The translations under genes and the position numbers were made by a program. Below the pieces are notes generated by a model that did no database searches, was not told where the DNA came from, and saw nothing but the letters and a program-made list of their open reading frames with translations. Below are positions 54,049-64,000 of a stretch of DNA of 64,000 nucleotides, one piece after another; the stretch's first letter is position 1, and the number at the start of each line of letters is the position of its first letter. Origin of the DNA: Bromus sterilis (lineage: Eukaryota; Streptophyta; Magnoliopsida; Poales; Poaceae); contig OX465598.1 of the NCBI GenBank assembly GCA_950022295.1, positions 68,370,001 to 68,434,000 on the forward strand, written 5' to 3'.

Positions 54049-55314
54049 GATCTACGCCAGAGATTTTGGTGGACTAGGATGAAGAGAGACATTGCTCAAT
54101 TTGTTGCCGAATGTGATGTTTGTCGTTGCATTAAGGCAGAACATCAAAGACCTGCTGGTACACTTCAACCTTTGTCTATTCCCGAGTGGAAATGGGACAA
54201 AGTCGGTATGGACTTCATCACCGGCTTTCCAAGAACCCAGAAAGGAAACAATGCCATCTTCGTTGTCATAGATAGGCTTTCCAAAGTTGCTCACTTCCTT
54301 CCGGTTCGCGAATCTATAACTGCTAGCCACTTAGCGGACTTGTACATTTCTAGAATTGTATCCCTTCATGGTGCTCCTTTGGAAATCAATTCTGATCGTG
54401 GTAGCCATTTTACCTCTAGATTTTGGGGAAGCTTTCAGAATGATATGGGAACTCATCTCTCCTTTAGTACAGCTTTCCATCCTCAGTCTAGCGGTCAAGT
54501 CGAAAGGGTTAACCAAATTCTTGAAGACATGCTCAGAGCTTGCATTATCTCATTTGGAAAGAATTGGGATAAGTCTCTTCCATTTGCCGAATTTTCTTAT
54601 AACAATAGTTTTCAATCTAGTCTAAACATGGATCCTTTTGAACTCCTTTATGGACGACGATGTCGAACACCACTAAACTGGTCAGAAACCGGTGAAAGAC
54701 AATTCTTTGGACCGGACATGATCAAGGAAGCAGAAGAGCAAGTTCGCATTGTTCGTGATCAATTGAAAGCAGCCCAGTCTCGTCAGAAAAGCTACTATGA
54801 TCGTCATCATAGGCAAGAGAGCTACAATCTGGATGAGAAGGCTTACCTTCGGGTTACTCCTCTGAAGGGAACCCAAAGATTCGGTATCAAAGGCAAGTTG
54901 GCCCCACGTTACATCGGACCTTTCCGCATTATTGCTAAACGTGGAGAAGTTGCCTACCAACTTGAACTACCTCCGCACCTCTCCCGAGTACATGATGTGT
55001 TCCATGTGTCCCAACTCAGGCGTTGCTTCAAGGACCCCATCCGCGAAGTCGACCATGAAACGCTTGATCTTCAAGATGACCTTTCTTATCGAGAATACCC
55101 CGTTCGTATTCTTGATTCCACAGAGCGTGTCACTCTTCGTCAGAAGATTAGGTTTCTGAAAGTGCAATGGTCACACCACTCTGAAAGAGAAGCTACGTGG
55201 GAAAGCGAAGACTGTCTCAGTGCCGAGTACCCCACCTTCCTCCCGCAGACTCTTGAATCTCGGGACGAGATTCTGTTGAGTGGGGGCGAGTTGTCAGAAC
55301 CCTCTGTTAGGTAA
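54049..55314 (+). pseudogene. Element H integrase with chromodomain-like end
   Basis: Continues in the frame after the TGA; Met 54079 is internal. ECDVCRCIK completes the zinc finger. The DDE core is GMDFITGF (D45), NSDRGSHF (D106) and GQVERVN (E142) from that Met. A GPY/F-like motif (PRYIGPFRIIAKRGEVAYQL) follows. The C-terminus reads YREYPVRILD and VQWSHHSEREATWESED, a chromovirus chromodomain-like end that may guide insertion into heterochromatin. The frame ends inside the 3' LTR. Confidence 0.88.
55276..55291 (+). promoter_or_regulatory. Polypurine tract of element H
   Basis: TTGAGTGGGGGCGAGT directly before the 3' LTR, overlapping the end of the integrase frame. Confidence 0.75.
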
Positions 55315-58300
55315 TGTGCTAGGATCAAGTAACCTTGCATCATGTCAAAAAAATTCAAAGGAAATCAACTTCAAAATCCAAATGGGAGAAGGAACACCCC
55401 CCAGATGATTAATTCAAAAGGCCAGATAAAAATCTTCTCCAAAAATTCATGTTAGATTTTTGAAAAGTCTTATAAATGAGTGTGATCACCTATCAAGTGA
55501 TGTGGGACCCACCCCATGCTCATAGATTTTTCAAATATTCAAACAGTGCCTTGGAATTAAAGAAATAACCCTGTTTGATTTAAAATTCAAATCATTTGAA
55601 TTTTAAAAATGTTGAAAGTTTATGAGTGGCTAGTCTATACTATTATGAGGCCACATAAAAGTTTTCAGCATTTAATAAAATGTTTAGCTATTTATTTTAG
55701 CTAAACAGAACAAATGTCAGAAGAGAAAACAGAAAGAAAAAGAAAACAGGAAAGTGGCCCGCTTACCTGGGCCACCCCGGCCCAACTCACCTCTCCCGCA
55801 GCCCAGCCCGCGAAACCCCCTTGTCGTCTTCCACCCCGCGCTGCCAAGCAGCTCGGTGGCGAGGCGGCGACGCCGTGGACGCCACTGCGACGCCTTCGAG
55901 CGTCCAGGCCCCCCCCCAAGCTTATCTCTTCGTCCAGACGCATCCTGGAGCCGCCCTGCTTCATTCCCCCCCCCCTCCAGGAACACCTCCCCTTCCTCTC
56001 TCGCCCGATTCATCGCCGCCCGAGGAACACGCCGGAGCGTCGTCGAGCACACGCGTGGCCATTGACGCCTAGAAGCCCCAAGACTGTGTCCAAGCGCTTC
56101 GTCGTCGTCGTCTTCACCGACTTGCACAAGGAATCGAGCCCGGAGCCCACGTAGACGTCGGATTCTTCCTCGAGTTCCCGCCGGCCGCCGTGAAGGACTT
56201 CGTCAATTCCGCCGCCGTTGAGCCACCCCAGCCCTCGCCACCACCTCTACTGAGTTCCTGGTGAGCTCGGGTTCGAAACCCCTCTCTTCTCCCCCTGGAT
56301 TACTCACTCTAGCGGGATCCGCCATGGTAGCCGAAGCTCCTCGCCGCCGGGATCAATGGAGACGTCCAACCGTCAAGTAATCGAGCCTGCCATGTTGTCC
56401 AACGTGTTCCCCGTGCTCTTCCTCGTCGAACCAGCCTAGCCCCACATCAAGTCGTGCCCTGGAACGGAATCTCGATCACGGCCGTAGCTAGGTCGCCGCA
56501 AAAGTTGACGCCGGCGAGCGTACGGTGCACCCTAGTGCTTGGTTTTGGTCCCGTTCGACGCGCGCGAGTAAGAGCTTCAAGATGGTGGTCTTCGCGCTCC
56601 AAATGACGGCCGGAATAGTGATCCCGTGCAGCGCCGCCGCGACTCCAGTCGCCGGCGTTTAGCCGCCGGTGGATTAGCCCCTAAGCACTTGGCTAATGAC
56701 CCCCTGGGTCACTGACCAGTGGGCCCAGTGGCTTAATTAAGCCACTGGATTAATTTAACCCACGGGTTAGTTAACCCAGTCACTGACAAGGTGACCCCAC
56801 ATGTCAGCCCCCCCCCTGACGTCAGCACTTGTGCAATAAATCAGTTAAATGAATTTCCAGAGATTATTTGAATTAAAAGAATTCCAGAAAATCCAGAAAA
56901 TACCCCAAACTTTGGAATATCATAGAAAATTCATATTAACTCCAAATTGGACAAATAATATATGAAAAATGATCAGGAGAAAATTATCTTTCCAAATATG
57001 CAACTTTCAACTCTGTTTGAGTTGAATTTAAAATGTGATCAGTAGCATTTGCTATTTGATTTAAATGGAATTAAATCAAATTCAAATCAAATATTTTTGC
57101 AACTTGAACCATGGCAACATGCTACATTTCAATCACACATCAAAGGCCTATCATACACATTTGAAGTTGTTTCAAAATGATCAAACTATATCACATATAA
57201 CTTGGTTAATGTTGAATTCAAATGTGGAGTTTGAATTTGCAATTCAATTTGCAATATACTCCATTTAAATGGAATGATCAACACATCAGTACCATGAACA
57301 TCACCCTTTCAATATTATTCATGTGATTGTGCATTGTACATTTTGTTGATCCTATGATTGTCATGTTGCTGATAGACGTGGAGCCGGAGCCCGAGGTCAC
57401 CCCCTACGTTGAAGACCCCGAACCCGAACCTCGTCAGCAAGGCAAGCAAACCCCCATTGATCATGTCGATAAAATCCCACTTCACTCTCATGTCTCGCTT
57501 ATGCATTGTTTAGGATGATCACCATGATTCGTTTCTACCGCATAGATGAACCCATTCCTTTGCATGACCTATCATTTTGTCACAGTAGTAAGCAAACCAC
57601 AATCCTAGCAAATGTAGGAGTTGTTTGATATCATGTGGCCCCTGCAATGTTATCGCTTATTTCATGCTTAGTATGATACCATGGTGTACTGTGATGTGAG
57701 TCGGGATGGGAATGATCACGTTGATGATGGTAGAAAAGTGTTGGTGAATCGACCCTAATACAAGGTGAACGATGAGAGGCTGTGTAGGAGTACACAGGGT
57801 TGTCTCGTTGAACACCGCCCTAGTACGAGTTCTTGTGTGGTGATCCAAGATGAAGAGTACAACCACACATTGGGCTCACTGACCCCTCTCAATTTACTAA
57901 CTCATCCCTTTCGATGTCCAGATGTCGCAATAGTTCGGAGTTCTGGTAGGTCTGTGGCCTGGATGCTAAGTGATAGAACGGCTCATCCGAGACCGGCTTA
58001 TGCACCACGCACACATCACTTGGGTCCACTTCGGTAAACCGGCCGGGTTCACGATTGTGGTAACCAACCCAAGTAGGCGGCTTTCTAGGACTAGATCGGC
58101 TATGAGGTAACAGTTGTGGTGAGCATCCTCGCTGGCACCCCTTGAATGGTGTCGAGATCAAAGGCGGTAAATGATGATCATGTGTGTGTAGCGGTACACC
58201 CTTGCAAGGTTAACAAAACTATTCGAATAGCCGCGTCCGCGGTTATGGACTGCTTGGAAAGCTTAGCTTGATTATTAGATAACTTGAATCGGATACTTCT

Positions 58301-59359
58301 AAAACACACCAAGATAAGTGTGAGTGCTATGGCGTGCTTTCTCGTGGGGAAGTCGAGGAAGGCACCATAGTAGTGTATTGGTTGGAGAAAGTAGTGGACT
58401 CGTGTACGCTTCTTACCTCAAGTCTGGTACTCGTAGTTCAGTATTAGCCAAGTCAAAGATGGCACTTCTGCAAGTGAACCCCACCTCCCTTTACCTTGAC
58501 ACATATGCATGAGTAGTATAGTTCCTATGTAAGTCTTGCTGAGTACGACTTTGTACTCACGTTTGCTTAATCTATATTTTAGATGATGCCACTGACCCCG
58601 AAGGTGGCTTCTTCATCGAGCTGGACGACTGAAGACCAACTAGTCTAGTCCCAGTCAGACGACTGGTTCCCTCGTGGAGGGCTTTGTGTTTAAATAAGGC
58701 TTCTTAAGCCATTTGTTAAACTTGTCTGTACTCAGACATAATTTGCTTCCGACTGTGTTGTAATGTTGGATCACATGTATGTGATCTCTGTTTGTACTCT
58801 ATAAGAGTTATAAATAAAATGTACACTTTGTAGAGAATTGCAATGGTACCTGCTGTTCATACAAAGCATGTGTGTTGCGTGTATGTTTATAACATGCATG
58901 TCTTTGTATGGGTTTTCGAGACCTTAGTTGTGTTCTGGCTGGCGGTCTTTCATACACCAAGTGGCCCTTAGATGTGCGCAGCTTGGGGCATCGCGATGCG
59001 ATTTCTCGAGACTCCGTCTCGTGCACACTTTGTGGTATGATCGAGCCCGCCCTAGACCCCGACTAAGTGATCGGGCTGGAGTAAGTCTATGTAAGAGTTT
59101 TGAGATAGTCGGTAGTATGGTTGAGGCGACTTGTCTTTGAATATGGGAGTTCACCACCCATATCATTTGACTTGTGTGCGGACAATGAGGACCCATCTCA
59201 GTTGATCATCCGGCCTGGATGGGATGCCCCTAACGTACGATGCTTTCCGAGAATGTTCAGTGCTTGGCCTTGTCTGCTTAGACAAGTGGGTGCGGTTCTC
59301 GGCTCTCCATATGACTATGTCTTAACTGTACTTGCATACGCTAACCCCGGGTCCCGACA
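55292..59359 (+). repeat. Element H 3' LTR
   Basis: 4068 bp, TGTCAGAACCCTC to GGGTCCCGACA, near-identical to 46862-50934. It carries the same 24-bp palindrome (56725-56748) and the same exon-like blocks (57376-57441 and 58583-58632). Confidence 0.92.
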
Positions 59360-59364
59360 ATGTT

Positions 59365-62300
59365 GTTCATGATACTACTGAAAATTACTTTGAGAGAGGA
59401 AAGCTTGGTTCTAAAATCTTTCATGTTAAAAAACACCTCTCTTTTTGATGAAATTTTTAAAGTTGCTTTTGTATCACCTTCCTATGCTTGTCACTTTGTG
59501 CTTCTTTGATTTATTTTCTTATAAGATGCCTATGCATAGAAAGTGGGTTAGGCTTAAATGTGTTTCATATTTTATTCTTGATGCTCTCTGTTGCTTCAAG
59601 TCCTTATTCTTATGAGAGCATCTTTAAAAAATCTTTATGCCTAGCTAATGGCTTTAAAGAAGCGCTTTCGGGAGGCAGCCCGCAACGAATTTAGGTTTTC
59701 CTTTTTGTTTTTATTCTGTTTTTATAGTCTTGATGATTGATACTACTGTAGCAACATCATTGTATCTTTACTTTTCAAGCTTTGTGCCAATTATAACCTC
59801 ATATGACAAGGGAAGTGAAAGTTGTGACATGCTGTCCAGAAAACAGATTCTGTCCTCGTGACTAGAAACATCACAGAAAAATCCCAGTTCATCTTTTTGA
59901 GCTGAAATTTTTACACAGCATGCTATATACAATTACGGAACTTTCGTATGTTATGAGTTTTTTTATTTAAGTTGCATAAGTATCCCTAAAAAATTATTTA
60001 CTACCTGCTGGTCTGTTTTTTACAGATTCTGTCCTGTTTTGCCTTTTCTTCATTTGCGAACCTTAAGCTTGATTTTTCTTTGCAAAAACTTTTTGGAAAT
60101 CTTGAGAAACAGTAGCTATTCAAGAATATCTTTTTTTTACAGTAGAGGAAAATTATTTTATTATGGGTACTAACCTCGCTAATCAGATTATGATGAGTTA
60201 TGTATGAAGGGAGTTTTCAAGTGTGCGAGGGAAGATGATGAAAGAAGATCCAGGAGGGTCAAACGCTCAAGCCTGGGGATGCCCCCGTGCATCCCCAATA
60301 AATATTCAAGGAGACTCAAGCGTCTAAGCTTGGGGATGCCCCCATGCATCCCCTTCTCCATCAACAATTGTCAGTTCGTCTTTCGTTCCACTATATTTTT
60401 ATCACTTCATGCGTTATGTGTTATGTTTGGAGCGTCTTGCTCTTTATTTCCATTTTAGTTTTCTTTAGCTTTGCTTGTTGTTAATAAATAGTTAGAACCC
60501 AGCTTTCATTGTGTGGGAGAGAAACACGCTCCACTTTCAAAACCAAGAACACATCATAGGATTCTTCATGCTTATCTTTGCTGTGTGTGTTCTTTATCTT
60601 TTTCGTAGCTGTTGTCATGTTTAGCTCTTACTTTTCATGCTAATCTTTTTAAGAGATTTTGTTTAGTTTGTTGCTAGAACTCTCTTGAGTTTTCATGTTT
60701 ATCTTGTTTAGAGATTTTGCCTGTTGCACTGAGTTTTGTGTCTTGACTTGAAGTTGGTAATTGAGGTTGTTATTCAATTGTAGTAGTAACTTGCAATAGT
60801 TTTGAGGTATTGCTATGACTAATGTTTGGAATTTTGGTGTCAAGAGCTTTAGCCTATTAGTGATAGATGTCGTATTTTGGGCAATCCATGTTTATTTTCA
60901 AAACCTACAAAATTAATTTATAACTCTAGCTACTAGATGGATCACTAATCTTCTGAGGGGTCGAATATTAGAGTACACTCACGTACCGTAAGTCGAGGAT
61001 GCGCAAGGATAACCAAACCCCCATACACTCCTCCTCGGGGTACTTGTCTCTTTGTGAACCTCCTTATTAGATTGAGAGTTACCGATAATAAGTGCATGAG
61101 TTCTTCGGACTAATTTGAGTATTCGAAAGTTGACACTTCCACCTTCCCATATTTTTCTAGCCTCTCATGTGTCGTGCATTACTTTCTTCTCACTCCGAGA
61201 GTTGGCATCCACCTTCGCCGGTACATCCAAACCCTTCGCATGATACGCTCTGTCATCATAAACCTCCTTATATCCTTCCTCAAAACAGCCACCATACCTA
61301 CCTATCAAGGCATTTCCATAGCCTTTCCGAGATATATTGCCATGCAACATCCATCTTCTCATTACTTGATCTTCATGTCATACATGCTACTTGCTTCATC
61401 GATGAGCCGCATGCTAGTTGGGACTTGCCCTAACATTGCTACATGACGCGCTAGTATCATTTCATATCCTGCTACACTGGCAGAGGCATACATTTGCATA
61501 CTTCATGATAGTTACATTTTCTTTATGATTTGAGTACTATGTAAAGTGTGAAAGATCTTCTATACTTTTTGTAATATATAGAGTGTTGCCCCCAAAGTGG
61601 ACAAATTAAAAGATCCCAAAGTGGACAAATTAAAAGATCCCAAAGAGGACAAATGAGAGAAATAGAAAGAGCCATTGAGGCCACCAAAAAAATAAAAAAA
61701 ATAAAAAAAAGAGAAAATTAAATAAAAAGAGAAAAGGGGCACACTACTATTCCTATTGAGAGATCCACACTCGTACTCCCTCTTATATCTTGTACTCCAT
61801 AGAGATTATCATTTATGCATATAGATATGTAGGGACCTTCACACTATAGAACTTGGCTTGTATATTCCAATGATGAGCCTCCTCAAATGAGCTCTAGGTC
61901 TTCTTGAGCAAGCAAGTTGGATGCAACCCCACTAGTTCCATTGGAGAGCTTACCTTAGCTCATATGTGCATCCCTTGCATGGCAATCCCTACTCCTCACA
62001 TCATATCTATCATTTGGCTTTCTCTCGCCTATGATTGTCCTCATTGATGTGAGCCTTTCACACCTTTTTGTCTTCCTCCTCAACCATATTCTCTCTTTGC
62101 CATCCTAAGTATCAACTTTCTTGCTTACGCTCATCCATTGCATGAGTGCTCAAAATGTCGAAAAGGAGTGGTTCATTTTGACTTGTACCTGGCTAGTGGT
62201 CTGGGGATGAGTTAAGATAAGATTCCAAAGAAGACCAAGTGTGCAACTTTAGTAGATTGAGTTCTCAACAATAAAAATACTTTTTCTCGTATATCCATAT

Positions 62301-62539
62301 CCCCTTTATTGCACGCAAACACCATTTGGAGACATTCGAGTCACGGACAGCGAGAGCTCTTGCACCTTTATGTTCTTATGTTGCTTGTTTCAATGCTAAA
62401 TATAGACTCTTGCCTGTTATGACTTGAATTGAATTGCATACCTTTATTGCTTTACTTAAGAAGTTCTAATATGGTTGTTAGCATGTCACCACAGAAATTA
62501 TGCTTTTATCATTTACCTACTCGAGGACGAGCAGGAATT
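59365..62539 (+). other. Element C internal region, right part
   Basis: Resumes element C after H. 59365-59640 is the degraded tail of the acidic ORF (MPMHRKWVRLKCVSYFILDA with frameshifts). The remainder is the conserved non-coding 3' half: two PPT-like motifs (60269-60281 and 60326-60338), an A/G-rich tract at 61685-61737, and a perfect 24-bp tandem duplication (61597-61620 and 61621-61644) not present in E. No gene is supported. Confidence 0.65.
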
Positions 62540-62553
62540 AAGCTTGGGAATGT
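62540..62553 (+). promoter_or_regulatory. Polypurine tract of element C
   Basis: AAGCTTGGGAATGT before the 3' LTR; one G-to-A change interrupts the G run compared with A and E. Confidence 0.65.
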
Positions 62554-64000
62554 TGATGCGTCCAAAATGTATCTATAATTTCTGCTTGCTCCATGCCTCT
62601 TCTGTGTGATATTGCTATGATATTGATGAACTTCCATACAATTTTGATCATATTTGGACTAACCTATTAACTCAGTGCACCCCAGTGCCAGTTCCTGTTT
62701 TGTGCTGTTTTTCTATTTTAGGTTTCCCCCATATTAAAAGTGCTCCAAAACTTTGGGAAAAATCCAATAAAAAATCAGCGTAGAAGAAGCTTCGGGAATC
62801 ACCGAGGGAGGGCCAGAGGGGACCCACCAGGGCCCCAGGCGCCCTTCCGGCGCGCCCTAGGGTGGGGCCGCGCCAGGGGGGGCGCCTGGACCCCTGGTGC
62901 CCCCCCTGGCTGCCCCCCTTCGCCTATTTATCCGTCGTGACGAGAAATCCCCGTGACGGGAACCCTTTTTCGCGATCTCTCCTTTATTCCGCCGCTGCCG
63001 CACTTCCAAGATCGGGAGCACCAGAAGACCTCTTCTCGGCACCCTGCCGGAGGGAGGAACCACCTCCGGGAGCTTCTCCACCACCATGGATGCTTCCCGG
63101 ATGAACCGTGAGTAGTCCACCTTTGACCATGGGTCTATGATCAGTAGCTATGTGATGTTCTCCTCCCCTCTTTGTTCTTCATGGATTAGACCTCGTGAGC
63201 TTATGTTCTAGAGTAATTCTTGCATGTTCTCCGTTGCTGTTTATTGCTTTGGCCAAGTAGTAGGCAGTGACTCCAAGAGGGAGCGTTATGCATGATTGTG
63301 GGTTCATGCCCCCTGATGACTAGCTTGAGTGACAGAAACATGAGTCTAGGGGATGTGTTGTTGCCACAATGGGGAAACAACGGTGCTTGTACTTGCGGGT
63401 GCAAGGATTGTTTACTTTACGCAAAGTTCTTTAATGCAGTTGTCCGATGCTTTGAGTTTACACTTTTGGTGGGATTCGCAACTTAATACCAGCGAGATGT
63501 TCTGGATAGATATCTTTAGGTGTATGATTAGTAGGTAGATGCAGATGGATTTCGGTCTACTTGTCTTGGCATACCGCCCATGCTTTTGAGCCTCTTCCTT
63601 TCTTCATAGCATAATTAGCATTGGTTTACGCACATAATCCTGTCAATTGCCCAGCTGTAATTTGTTTACCTCGCATGGCTATTTTATCGTCTTTTGGGAG
63701 AGAGAGATCACTAGTGAACATCATAGGACCCCGGTCCATATTTCCAATACTGTTTACACCCACTATCAATTTACTGCTTTATTTACTTTTCCGTTGCTAT
63801 CACTATCATTATTATCCCGTGTGTTTTATCCTTTTTAAACAACAAGGCCGGAGGAATTGACAACTCCTCTGTACTCATTGGGAAGCAAAGTTATTTGCTG
63901 TGTGTGCAGGTCCAGGTCAAGGAAGCAACTTTTGTCTTAAAACGGTGCCATTGTTTCCTTGCCACCTACTTATCGTTGTTGGAGTCCTACTGGTTCGATA
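62554..64000 (+). repeat. Element C 3' LTR, cut by the window end
   Basis: Starts TGATGCGTCCAAAATG and matches the 5' LTR at 44220-45734. About 130 bp are missing near 63199, where GTGAGCTT joins ATGTTCTAGAG. The window ends about 90-100 bases before the expected LTR end. Confidence 0.85.

Larger units (their letters stand above)
46862..59359 (+). mobile_element. Element H: Tekay-type chromovirus, complete ends, internal deletion
   Basis: 12,498 bp between perfect atgtt duplications (46857-46861 and 59360-59364). 5' LTR 46862-50934 (4073 bp), 3' LTR 55292-59359 (4068 bp), very similar. Between them: initiator-tRNA-Met primer site, an extra ORF, truncated gag, RT tail, RNase H, integrase with chromodomain-like end, and PPT. 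The very long LTRs, tRNA-Met primer and chromodomain indicate the Tekay/Del lineage. The gag zinc knuckle, protease and most of RT are missing. Confidence 0.92.

Noticed and set aside
1..64000. Assigning published family names to the LTR elements
   Set aside because: The LTR termini resemble several Triticeae families, but without a library search a name would be a guess; only clades are given.

Overview
This window is intergenic heterochromatin from a large-genome grass, most likely a Triticeae cereal (wheat, barley, rye or Aegilops type). I base this on the dense nested Gypsy LTR retrotransposons, tRNA-Asp and initiator-tRNA-Met primer binding sites, TG...CA long terminal repeats (LTRs) with 5-bp target-site duplications (TSDs), and a Stowaway MITE with CTCCCTCCG ends. 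I see no ordinary host gene, no rRNA or tRNA gene and no CRISPR array. Element letters (A to H) are mine. I did not assign library family names because I could not run a search.

Layout, outermost first. 1-1179 is a partial LTR (minus strand). 1185-2190 is a decayed zf-RVT/RNase H-like (LINE-type) pseudogene. Element G (Athila-like, minus) starts at 2357 and runs past the window. Its 3' LTR is split by non-autonomous element A (3398-8553, minus), which itself carries a 94-bp Stowaway MITE. G's accessory ORF is cut at 11260 by non-autonomous element B (plus, 5' LTR 11261-12843). B is cut at 14830 by element F (Tat/Retand clade, minus, 14831 to beyond the window). F carries two solo LTRs (17370-18994 and 23037-24375, each with a perfect TSD), element E (24474-44214, plus) and element C (44220 to the window end, plus). 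E contains element D (26662-39542, minus), a tandem Athila-clade array of three LTRs and two internal regions inside one TSD. C contains element H (46862-59359, plus), a complete-ended chromovirus of Tekay type with 4.07-kb LTRs. The insertions are six layers deep.

The most interesting content is accessory. F has, antisense in its 3' region, a 206-codon ORF with a B3-like DNA-binding domain and its own TATA box; repeated CACTCG motifs lie upstream, and a 71-bp minisatellite whose units repeat the core of F's polypurine tract lies on its other side. D has a coiled-coil ORF behind an LTR-like internal promoter and a gag-pol amber stop shared by both copies. H has an extra ORF before gag and an apparent GC-AG-spliced acidic reading frame inside each LTR. 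E begins with an 832-bp inverted LTR duplication, so both of its outer termini are U5 ends. Several elements of different families carry a second, internal copy of the polypurine-tract motif used at the 3' LTR.

The pol-bearing elements use the order gag, protease, RT, RNase H, integrase. A, B, C and E lack pol, encode only an acidic protein of unknown function, and would need enzymes from an autonomous partner; their tRNA-Asp primer site and PPT style resemble those of the Athila-like elements. All calls come from reading the sequence and recalled family motifs; no alignment or database search was run.
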